Assembly: GCA_023053545.1 (NCBI GenBank)
Contig: JAKZAN010000007.1
Coordinates: forward strand, 3,038,001 to 3,102,000
Length of the DNA stretch: 64,000 nucleotides
From: Lepidurus packardi
Taxonomy: Eukaryota > Arthropoda > Branchiopoda > Notostraca > Triopsidae
Reading direction: 5' to 3'
Shown: piece after piece, positions 37,101 to 46,524 of the stretch
How positions within the stretch are numbered: the first letter of the stretch is position 1
How the letters are laid out: each line of letters begins with the position of its first letter
Position numbers and translations under genes: made by a program
The notes under the pieces: generated by a model
Told to the model about the DNA's origin: nothing
The model's input: the letters and a program-made list of their open reading frames with translations, nothing else
The model's database searches: none

Positions 37101-39331
37101 CTCAACATTCTTTCACGTGCAGAACTGGCACCTACCAAGTCTTTTGCCCTCTCAATATCCTTAAAAAACTTGTCCTAACCAACAAACCACCTAAATTACG
37201 ACAACACACTATGAAATTACCAACGAGATAGGTTCTCTGAATGTTTATGAATCAAGTACTCTGTATAGACAGTTTTAAAGTATTCTAGAAATACTGAAGT
37301 AGGTTCACTAGGGCTCATGTTCAACTTAGCTTGTTGTCCCAAATTACCGCTAGGTGCCAGGCAGTGCTTTTGTATAGTTAATATGAACGCACAATGATTG
37401 TGCGCATAAAACGTCAAGCAGGATAACTTGAGAACCACGTTCTCTATTTGCATCAAACTATCCTAATGAAATATACTAAAAATAATGCCATGTGCACAAA
37501 GGTTTCCAAATTCACAACTTGGGATTTTTCTTTGAGCAGGTGAAAAAAAAAATGCTTTTTTCGAACTAGTGAGGGCATAACGTTAAAAAATAGAATTGTC
37601 TGGCGCTTTACACCCGTATTACCTACATTACCGTCAAGCAGTTATGTGAAACATTTTCGTACTTTTTACGCAAGACTGCGTCTGCCCTTCCCATGCTTTC
37701 TCGTACCACAGAACGTTAGTACGGGAGTTTTAACACATGCTAACATTCCTCCGAACTTGAATTTTGTACTCCAGTTCATTACTGCCACACATAAATACCT
37801 TTCTTTTTACATTCTTACAAAAACAAGTGCAACTGTCTAATATAGTTTTTAAAAGTGGTACTCCTCGTATTCCTAACATTGTATCCTAGTATTTTCTTGT
37901 TTCTCTTTACTCTCTTGTCCTATCACTCTGTCACTTAACATGCCATCGTTTTACGTTAAAAGTCCCACGTACTGTTCGTTTAAAACCCACACATTTTCCT
38001 ATCACTGACCTTCTTTTCGTAATCTTAAATCTGATAAAAACTAAACTAGCCAGGATATTTGCAACGGACGCATTTGAAACAGAAACAGCCAAAACCTTCG
38101 GTTTCAACATAGTTCCGACATCATACAATTCCAAGACAATCAACTTTAACCCAAACCCGTGAACTTTATAATCCCTCATGCACCAGGTCATCTCATATTT
38201 ATAAAAAAAGGTTATTGCAAGCTCACCATAGTCATCCACGGGAGTTTCGAAAGCCGCTCCGGCGTCTTTGTACCCTTCTGGTGGACTTAGCGTAACCTGG
38301 TCCACAAATTCCACGGGAGGATCCTTAAAAGTGCAACTTTCCGGGAACTGAAGATTGAAAGACGTGACGCTCACCAATTGCGGTGCTCGATTCGTTCCTT
38401 GTAGTTGATTCTGCTGATTGTGTTGCTGCTGCTGTTGTTGTTGCAGTATCGGACAGTAGATTTGGTACTCTTCATCGTCGTCGTCGTCGTCGTCCACGTA
38501 AATCACATAATCGCATTCTAAAAAAGTGTTGCAAGCTTCATTGAAGCACACGCTGTGGCCTCGGGACGGAAACCCGGTCTTTTTTAAGGCCGATTTGAAC
38601 GGAGCCGGAGGTAGAGTGAGGTTCGCATAGTCCGTACCCATAGTAAGAGGGTCCTTAATGTCTCTTTGCTGTTGTTGTCCAGTGGCTTCGTGGTGACGCA
38701 CGACACATGGTCCGACACAAGCAGCGTCGTCCGAACTCATTCGGGTCCAACTATTACAACTATTCGCCGGGGAACGGTTGTGTTCCGACTGACGTTGCAC
38801 AGAACAGGTGCAACTCACCAGGTCTAACTCGGTAGCGTCCGCGTCACTGCCACTACCGCACAGCAAGGGCATAATAACACGGGCACTGATGACGTCACTC
38901 TCTGTCGGCTCAAGGGTTGAAGTCTGTGGGTGGACTGCAGCCGAATTTGCGACTTCAAGTCGCACAATCACCACATTTAGGTCAACGTTGGCGTTGACAA
39001 GATTTTCTTCTAACGCTAGGGCAGGTTCTCCAGGAAAAAGCTGCTGAGATAAATGCGATAAATGCGAGCACCGATCGCCGTCTACCTGAGGCAGTAGGTC
39101 CGTCGGTGCGGCGTCCCCGGCGTCGACTGAAAGGAAGTGGGTGGGGACGGTCGATAGTTCTGTGCCTGCAGGGCACTCCGGACTACTACTCGGGGGTGTT
39201 GGCGATTGGAGGGATTCATTCATAGTGTCGCAAGCGAGAGTCAGGTCCAGATGAAGCGGCGCTGGATCGATTCCCTTGCCTGGGGCGACCGGCGTGGGGA
39301 TGCTGCAGCTGCTATACCCGTCCACCGCCAT
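25123..39331 (-). CDS. Unrecognised 1522-residue, largely disordered protein
   Basis: Three coding exons: 39331-38227, 28841-27974, 27718-25123; the phases 1 and 2 at the two junctions agree. The first join spans a 9.4-kb intron (GACTATG/gtgagc to cctgctcag/GTTCAG). I see no signal peptide, membrane span or known domain. Notable segments are a run of eight acidic residues after DYVIYV in exon 1, an E/D-rich middle exon, and in exon 3 a Lys-rich patch (FFKSKKEKSKDK). Exon 3 also has an SLDSQSSGADSYSLEDIE block, a 12-residue Gln tract (near 25890-25923) and Pro/His/Gln-rich sequence to the end. Two similar short motifs occur: SALKK...SVCF in exon 1 and GILKGGKTW...VRF in exon 2. Both resemble the LK...VxF arrangement of phosphatase-1-docking tails such as LMTK kinases, but no kinase domain is in the window. 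The MAVDGYSS start at 39331 is the first ATG; a possible acceptor at 39353 allows an upstream exon. It is probably a cytoskeletal or signalling scaffold. Confidence 0.75.
30141..30240 (+). repeat. 40-bp tandem repeat, 2.5 copies
   Basis: The unit begins GAATTATATGAAATAA and ends AAAATAAATAT or TAAATAAATAT. It occurs at 30141-30180, 30181-30220 and partly at 30221-30240. A/T rich, within the 9.4-kb intron. Confidence 0.75.
31587..32357 (+). mobile_element. TTAA-family inverted-repeat element, copy 4 (expanded)
   Basis: It begins GTTCCCTTAACG next to TTAT and contains the shared blocks AGTGCTTTGCATGGGTG, GAGCGCGCATTGCTTCTGCGC and TTACCTACATTGC. The CCCCGTGCTATCGAGGCATG block follows near 31960-31990. 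An inverted-repeat-like end, CGTATACGGGAGCC, sits directly before TTAA at 32358-32361. It is about 370 bp longer than copy 1. The extra DNA (32000-32310, including a long A run near 32082-32101) is either a later insertion or sequence lost from the other copies. Confidence 0.55.
33130..36260. repeat. Cluster of CTGCAG-centred motifs in the long intron
   Basis: CTGCAG occurs eight times in about 3 kb (near 33147, 33262, 33662, 33973, 34135, 34976, 35732 and 36063), where fewer than one is expected by chance. It is often flanked by TAA/TTA or AAAT/ATTT, giving palindrome-like ATTACTGCAG or CTGCAGTAA. Half-motifs ATTACTGC and GCAGTAAT add further sites (32434, 35262, 36222-36254). These may be relics of a repeat or a set of regulatory sites. 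Confidence 0.4.
33273..33440 (+). repeat. Partial tandem duplication with 121-bp period
   Basis: GTGCAGTAACACCAGCAAAC at 33273 recurs, with changes, as GTGCAGAAGTACCAGCAAAT at 33394. Each is followed by a TTTGC...AAGAC.TTATGAATT block. Between them lies a (TAATTGTGA)-type simple repeat at about 33314-33385. Confidence 0.65.
37311..37729 (+). mobile_element. TTAA-family inverted-repeat element, copy 5
   Basis: It contains the shared blocks in order: CTTAGCTTGTTG, CGCTAGGTGCCAGGCAGTGC, GAACGCACAATGATTGTGCGC, AGCAGGATAACTTGAGAACC, ATTACCTACATTACCGTCAA and CCCATGCTTTCTCGTACCAC. Its right end, TACGGGAGTT, lies directly before TTAA (37730-37733). The left inverted repeat is decayed (GGGCTCATGTT). 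Confidence 0.6.
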
Positions 39332-40466
39332 GATATGAAACTCGTGAACCACCTACGCATCAAAGATATAAAAGGAAGTGCTTAAACGTTTTTTATTATA
39401 TTTTTTTCGAAAAGTAAACCACGGGCTCTTCCTTGTAGGTGGGTTTTATAGTATCCTTGAAAGCTCCCTTCTGGACGAAAAACAGAGCATTGTTCATACA
39501 TGCAAACAAAATGTTAAAATCGCTAATTTATTTTTCTTTTATGCTAATGCTATTGCCTTTTTTATACAAAAATTCAAAATGAGGGTAACTTTATTGTATT
39601 AAGGATTGTTTAAAACCGAAGCTTTTATATCCTATTCTTCTATTATTGTTATAATTTTTCCTTTAATCTTTTATATGTATTATTTATGTTTATTGTATTT
39701 ATACTATTTATATTAATTTATATATTTCTTTTCTTTTTATTCTTTATTTCTGTTATTGTAGTATTCATTACTATTTGTTATTGTTATCTTTTGCAATTAT
39801 TTTATTCGTAATTTGCTTGTATTCTTAAACTGTCTTTTCTATTACACTTTCGTGTTTCCTATGAGAGTGCAAAGAGCAAGACAACGACGGATGCTGTATA
39901 ACATTACGAGTTACAAGTGTTGACCCTACTTCCCCCCGACCCCTCACCCTAACCTGACTGTCAACATCCACTTCCATTTCCGGCTTCCTTCCTTTTCCTA
40001 TTCTACTTTTCCCCTTTTCTTTTCCCAATCTTTTCAACTCGAGAATGAAATGATGAACTTCTCACTACCCTCTTTCATCTGAAAGCCAGGCACAGTTCTC
40101 AAGCTTAGGGGTTTCATAGTTATATGGGACACTTGACTGATAGATCCAGACCTAGACCCTCGTTTCAGTTTCGTTCTGTACACAAAGCAGGGGATTTCCC
40201 CTCCCAGTCGCGGGAAACGCTAGGGAGACGTATGTAAGCGCATGGAAGCTCAGCAGGGCGCTACATGACCCCCTAAAGACCAATAAAATCAACTTCGAAG
40301 CGTCGAACAGCATCTCTCACGCCCACCAAACATTACGTAGCCAGTTAGTTATACACTGAGAGAAAGAGAAAAGGTTTGCTTTCACTACTCCGTACTAGCT
40401 TTTCGTTTCTTTTTCTTATTACACTCAAGCTACCCCGAGGTGGCGCGCAGTGTTTTGTTATAGGTG

Positions 40467-40988
40467 TCAACAGGTTCTCCAGTTTTGGAAATCCGAGATA
40501 AAAATGACACTAGTGTGTATTATGGTTTCAAAACGTTCTCGGAAAACGAATGACAAACGGGTGTCACTCGAATTCAAAAATGGTAGTTGGATTGTAAATA
40601 CATTAGTTTAGGTTAGGTTAGGTTAAGTTAGGATAGGTTAGGTTAAGTTAGGATAGGTTAGGTTAAGTTAGGATAGGTTAGGTTAGGTTAGGTTAGTTTA
40701 GGTTTGATTAGGTTAGTTTAGGTTTGATTAGGTTAGGTTAGCTTAGGTTAGGTTATTAAGTTAGGTTAGCTTAGGTTAGGTTGTTAAGTTAGGTTAGATT
40801 AGGTTAGATTAGGTTAGCTTCACGATTCTCATCAATTTTCGTTGATGAGAGTCGCTAAAATTTGAATTTTCTTTCACTCCACTAGCTGAAAAAAGAAGAA
40901 TTCATTGTTGGCCAATGACACACTAGTGTCATGTTTGACCCAGGGACACTTTACGTACGTATGTAACTAAATCCGGAGAACGTGTTGA
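40467..40988. mobile_element. Inserted inverted-repeat element carrying a TTAGG array
   Basis: This 522-bp insert starts TCAACAGGTTCTCC and ends with the inverse of TCAACACGTTCTCC: 14-bp terminal inverted repeats with one mismatch. TAGGTG (or ATAGGTG) flanks both sides (40461-40466 and 40989-40994), as a target duplication. Subterminal ATGACACTAGTGTG (about 40504) and CACACTAGTGTCAT (about 40919) are also inverted to one another. It has no coding capacity. The 6-8-bp duplication would fit several DNA-transposon superfamilies, including hAT if 8 bp. Confidence 0.75.
40603..40818 (+). repeat. Interstitial degenerate (TTAGG)n telomere-type array
   Basis: About 216 bp are built of TTAGG and one-base variants (TTAAG, ATAGG, TTAGT, TTGAT, TTAGC). 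Higher-order repetition is visible: a 20-bp unit with GGTTAAGTTAGGATAGG three times, a GGTTAGTTTAGGTTTGATTA unit twice, then a GCTTAGGTTAGGTT unit twice and GGTTAGATTA units. TTAGG is the ancestral arthropod telomere repeat. This array lies inside a mobile element with unique DNA on both sides, so it is not a chromosome end. Confidence 0.9.
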
Positions 40989-41087
40989 TAGGTGTATATA
41001 AAACGGCATGCAGGATAACTTTACAACCACGTACTCAATTGGCATGAAATTTTTCTTTAAAACAATACCAAACTAATGTCTAGGCCA

Positions 41088-41489
41088 GAACCAGACTGGA
41101 CCCGCTGCACCTATTATTTCATTGCTGAACAACGCGCCGATGCTCCGCAAACTAAGCCAGAAAGAGATCCACTTTAGCGCCAAGCAAATCTTATCAATCC
41201 CCTCAACCTTCAACAGACTAACTCCCTTCCTGAACGAAGCAGTCAAAATTTGTGTGAATGTGTAAATAATGTTCGAATGTGTGCGAGAGAGTGTATGTTG
41301 TAGATATCATTAACTAACAAATCTAGTACAAACAGCCGCTCCCAGACGCACTATTCCTTACCACCCTATACCTCCATTCCCTGTTCCGATATAAACTAAA
41401 CTGAATGGTATGAATGAATGAATGAACCAAAGAAATACAAGACACGACAATAGGCGAATGTCTTTATCGTTTCAAATTTGTAAAAATTT
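41088..41489. mobile_element. 402-bp insertion flanked by TCTAGGCCA duplication
   Basis: TCTAGGCCA occurs at 41079-41087 and 41490-41498, and the host element is interrupted exactly between them. The inserted DNA has no terminal inverted repeats. It contains a TGAATGAATGAATGAA run at 41411-41426 and a TG-rich stretch. A 9-bp duplication without inverted ends suggests a retroelement fragment or SINE-like sequence, but I cannot name its family. Confidence 0.6.
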
Positions 41490-43915
41490 TCTAGGCCATA
41501 TGACAGTATATTCCAAATTCGCAATTCTGCTTTCTACTGTTACGTGGAAAATTAATTAATTTTAATTGTATTTTAATTTACATTCAAATTAACGAAGGTA
41601 AAAACAAATTAAATAAAACGTTCTTGCTCTCCAAATCGGTATCCCTCACATTACTGTCAATAATTTGTGTTAACAGATCGTGTGCTCTTTACAAAAGCGT
41701 GCTTCTGCTTTCCCCATGCTATCGTGGCATAGAAAGCTAAACCTTAGCTACATTTCTTAGCTACTAATCATTCATTGTGGTATTTGACACCCAAAGTGTA
41801 TCTCTTACCTGACCTCTGTGTAATGAAATAAAACGTGATTGAATAATCGCTAAGAAACCTGCCGTATTGCGGTCTTTAAATTGTTGAAAAGTTAAAAAAA
41901 AAAAAAAAAAAAACTGCGTTCCAGGCCAATGTATTGGGTAAATACCAATGAACCCGTTTTGAACATGCAGAAACGTAAAGGAGTGCAAAGTTTGTTTTGT
42001 TTTTCCCTAGAAGCCATAATGACTTTTTAGGTCAAAAAATACTAGAAACGACTCTGGTGGTTGGGATCCCTTAAAGGCACACGCTTCATACTTTTGCACC
42101 TGCATGTTTACACTGGTTTCGTTGCTGGTAGCCTAATTACAGGTTTTCAGTGGATCAAAAAAGGTAAGGGTTAAACCTGTTGAACCCTCATGGGCACGTG
42201 CTGGAGGTTCAATCACTTTCAACCAATGTATAAAAGTCAAGTGATGTTTCTCTCCTTTAACAAGAAAAGGATCGGTAGTCCTAATAGCCACGTGAAACTG
42301 AAAAAAAAAGTCTTAACCCCAAAACATTTCTTTTTACAAACTCTTCGAAGTTCCATCCATGCCAATGACGACCTGCTTTTCCTAAACCGCCCCTGGCCTC
42401 GCTTTCACGTCGTTTACACGTATGGAAGACCAAGGCCCAACTTAAAACCCACATATGGCTCGCCTGGGAAAGTTTCCTTTTTATTAACTGAATCTAAGAC
42501 CACTGCCTTTTAGAGAAAGTGGTGTTTTATAAAACTCTCTCTCCTGGGTCTCTACCACTCCCTTTTTTCCAAACCGTCAAAAGAAACCATAACTTGCCAA
42601 ATCAAACAAATTGAACCTCATTCATTTCCCGTTCAAGAAAGAACTAGTTCCCGTCCATTCATCTAGAAAGAAGTACCAAGTGCCATAAACCAGACTAAAA
42701 TAAAGAAACAAAACTTAGATATAAAAAGGGAATCTAAAAGACCCGTTAGGGATCCGGCGAGCTGCACACGTGGTCCACCAAGCGTAACACCATGCCATTG
42801 ATTGATTGCCAATCCAGGAAACTACACAACGGATAGCTAACTCAGGGAGTTTTCTCTTCTTTTCCGATATGCAGTTCCATGTTAAAGGAAGTTCACCGAG
42901 CATAGAAAAAATGCATTGAAGCCTTACGACTGCATAACCTCGCCAGCACCCTCAACTTCCGTTGTTAAATTTCCTCTAAATCCAATACTGCACTTCCTTT
43001 TCCAGTCACCCACTAGTGCCATCTTCTTGCCGCAGGCGGCAGTTAACAGTTCCGGACATGCTTATGACCGGATCTATTCGATACCTCCCACGAAAACTGG
43101 AAATACAGTACTTATTTTGTCTTAAGAGGGGTGGAATATATACTTGAAGCTTTTTAAGCAATATCGGTCAGCGAGTCATCTGTCAAAACAAAATACCGTA
43201 CCACCTGCAAAACTATTTTGGTGGAAAACCAAATTTGCATTGACTTGAAATTTATGCACCCTTTTCCTGAGACTATTTTCTCGTGTGCGAACTTTAGGGA
43301 TTTTTGATGAGAAAGAAAATTTTTCGAAGCGGGGAGCTAGGTTTGTGACTTGTCAGACCTACTAATATCCATCCATCCATAGGAATCCCCATTGGGGTAA
43401 AATGGGTTGGACAGCACGGCCCGTAAAGTCTTCCCTGGAAGGCAAAATTTCATCGGATCGCGGCCAGAATAGAAACAAAAGCTCGTTTGATTCGGTTTCA
43501 CTGAACAAATGAGAAAACTGGGTTATGCCTCAGTGACCAAATGAGCCAACAACAATGCTATCTACAATCTATGAGAAACAGTTTTCGTGGCTGCAAACCA
43601 CAACCTACTTTTCCATTCTTTTCTCGTCGTTAAGGGAAAGACAAAACAAACAAAAAAAACAAGAAAGAGACATTGGCACTTGGGAAGCAACTAAGGTTCA
43701 TGTGAGTTTACCTTTCATGTACTAGAGAGAGCAAAAAAGGCGAGTGTAGATAGTGCAACACAAATTTGGGTAATTCTGCAATTCTACACTTTGTTACCAT
43801 TTATCCCAATAAAATATTGTAAAATTTGTGTAAAGATTACATGTGTAAAGAATACATGTATACAATTTTGGAGTCATAAATTTGAAAAATGCATAAATTA
43901 CCGCACCAATGTGTT

Positions 43916-44125
43916 AAATGAGCACAGGGATATTGCAGTTGCCTTACGAGAAATATTGTGGTACCTTTATACCAATAAATAATTATAAAAAGTACACAAA
44001 CTTTTAATAGTCCGCAAGGCATCGACTTGAAATGTACACCAAAATTGGTAAAATAACAAGCGAGACATTGCGATTTCCCTACGAGTAAATATTGTCGTAC
44101 CTCTACACTAATAAATAATTATAAA
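43916..44125 (+). repeat. Two-copy tandem duplication of about 75 bp
   Basis: The blocks CTTACGAG.AAATATTGTGGTACC and AATAAATAATTATAAAA at 43916-43990 reappear with about 15 percent change at 44050-44125. The spacing is about 134 bp. Confidence 0.6.
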
Positions 44126-46524
44126 ATAAAAAAAAAACTTAACAGCACGCTGGAAGTCATCCAGCGACTTGAAACTTCTACTGAGCGTGTAGCATGACAC
44201 GAACCCAACAATAACTGCCCGATATATAAATATAAAAATAAAAAAAGACAGTAGTAGTTGTAGGTCAATCGCAAATAAAACCGGATCAGCTTCTAGCTCC
44301 TATAACTTGAGCTCCAAGAACCGTTTGTTTACTTCCTTCTTAATAAAGAGAAAGCAAAAGAAAATTAATGGTTCCTGGGTTGTAAAACACTTCGAACGCG
44401 TCATCCGCTAGCCGTTTTGTCTTGTATACACTTCAAACAACTTCCTTTTACAAGCCTTGTTCTCCAGTTAACCCTTGACAGCTGGAAGACATCAACGAGC
44501 GAAAACGTTTTACCGTCCTCGTGAAAAAATGACTGTACAAACTAACTCACCTTATTACTAAATCCAATCCGTTATTGTATATCAAATAAATCCCATGAGA
44601 ATAACAATCAGCCAAGTTAAAATATAGCTTTGGACACTTTAAATCCACTTGCTGTATAGCACACGCATTGGACTACATACACTATATAGGACACTATGTC
44701 GTTCTGCTTTGGATCAACCTTTCACTCTTCCGCTTCAAGACAACTTCACCAGCTGGTGACTGCGGGACAACTAAACCAGCGGGTATAAACTATGGGGCTC
44801 CTCTGAGAGCGCGGGAAAAAAAAAAACAGAAAAAGCCAGGGCATGTTCCTCCAGTTTCCTTTTACCATTTCCACAGCGGTTATAGACGCTAATCCCTTAG
44901 GCTACCTTTTCCAACGTTGTTGAGCCTTCTCTCCAGTTTGCCCCCTCTCGTCTGCCACTCAGGTCAGTCAAGGTTAAGGTTTATGTTAGGGGGCTGGGGG
45001 ATAAAAGGTGCACGGAAACGAACAGAGCCACCCTCTTTAACCTCAAACGCTAATCGCCTTGACGACTTTGGAAGACCGTAAAGCGATTTGTAAGTGTCTG
45101 TGGATGTTATTATTATGCAGGAGTGAGCCAGCGCATATGAAGTCTCGGAACGTGGCCGGGTAAACAATTGGATCATGACTCTTCAAACAGGGATTTGAAA
45201 GTCAAAGTAGTTTCAGTTGATGATAGGGTCATAGAGTTTTACAAAATTACAATGTTCTGGGTGTAAATTTGCCTTAATTGTTTGATAATTCGAGACGTAA
45301 CTACAAAAGGACATAGGACGACAAAAGGTATCACGTTTGTAAATGGTATCGCGTTTCAACGTATACACACCTATAAGGTCAAGGGGAGATGCCGTGGGAA
45401 GTTGACGCTGCAAATGCACAGGAAGAGCTTTTTCCTTGTTGCTGCGTCGCTCTGTTCTATCTGTGTCCGTGGTCTGATCAAGCCCCGTGAAGGAGGTTCT
45501 GAGCGCAGCCACACAGCGCGCGCTAGCGCTAGAGTCAAATGCGTTAGAATGACCAGTTTTTCACGTCAGAAAGCGGAACTTTCGCAAGCCAAGTTTCCCT
45601 GACGTCACAATCGTGATGCTGTTAAAAGTCCCTTTGTACATTATTCCTACTCCAGGCAATTTCGAGTTGTAAAAACTTGCTGACGACTTCCCTCCGAGCG
45701 TTCCCGCCCATTTTACCTTCACAATCCTACAGGTATTTTTCTTTCTTTTTTGTTTTTGTTTGAACACTGGCCTGGAGGCTACAAACGAAGCTTTCCACCA
45801 GGTATAGTGTGCCAGTATGTGTTCTAAACTTTGGCTAATCCGTTTGTTTTCTAGTCGGGCACACGGAATCAAATGCACTGCCTTTTGTTTTTCGAGGACA
45901 AACGGCTGACTTGTGCATACAATTTTCTGTTTGGTGTTTGTGTGATGTCTTGAGCATCAGTTACAAAAAAAAACACAGCATAAACGTGATTCTGAAACGT
46001 TTGTTCTTCAAGCCAAATCCTCAGTCTGGGGAATAACTTGTCAATTCCGTATCCGAAAAGGAAAAACAGAAACCGTATTCCAACGTCATTTCCTAGGTAT
46101 TCACCCAAAATTTTTATTACTGAATGGGCAATATACTTCATATGCGGGGAAGTTCGCGCCACGTAAACCTGCTTTTACGGTGATGCCGGACTATGGAACC
46201 ACTTATTCTTAACAGCACCAAGGCTTGGCAGTGTAGTAGTGATCTGAGTTGCAAAGTAGTGTACAGCGCATCAGTTATATAACAAAGCTATGGTGATTTT
46301 GTGATAAGATTCCTAGTTTTTAAAGGTGTTCTGTTAAGTTGACCTTGAAATCTTATACCTTTGTTGGCCACCAAAACAATTGTTTGCAGATTTGGAACAA
46401 TAGATAGCGGTCACACGGTTGAACATCTCACATCTGAATTACCCTTCGTATAAACTTCACATACGAAGCGGCTTTTGAAGGATTTTGTGGTCTATTTAAC
46501 TTTGGACTGTCACCTGTCGGAAGC

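Larger units (their letters stand above)
40387..41760 (+). mobile_element. TTAA-family element, copy 6, split by two later insertions
   Basis: The family blocks are present but separated. CTCCGTACTAGCTTTT and ACTCAAGCTACCCCGAGG, with the GTGGCGCGCAGTG block, run to 40466. AAAACGGCATGCAGGATAAC resumes after 40988 and runs to 41087. The tail with AATTCGCAATTCTG and CCCCATGCTATCGTGGCATA follows from 41490. Removing the two insertions restores a single copy aligned with the others, so the order of events is clear. The right end is only approximate. Confidence 0.65.
39332..46524. other. Gene-free interval between the 1522-residue gene and the CNT pair
   Basis: Over 7 kb hold no convincing exon. 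Contents are A/T-rich simple sequence (39600-39820), the nested mobile-element complex at 40387-41760, a tandem duplication at 43916-44125, and a CRE palindrome TGACGTCA at 45600-45607 about 0.9 kb before the first CNT gene. Small frames such as minus strand 45561-45878 match nothing I know. Confidence 0.5.

Noticed and set aside
37931..38226. Continuation of the open frame past exon 1 of the 1522-residue gene
   Set aside because: A consensus donor (GACTATG/gtgagc) precedes it, its composition changes to A/T-driven residues, and the phase leads exactly into the exon at 28841.
40603..40818. TTAGG array as a true chromosome end
   Set aside because: Unique sequence and genes continue on both sides, and the array lies within a bounded mobile element. 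The repeats are also degenerate.
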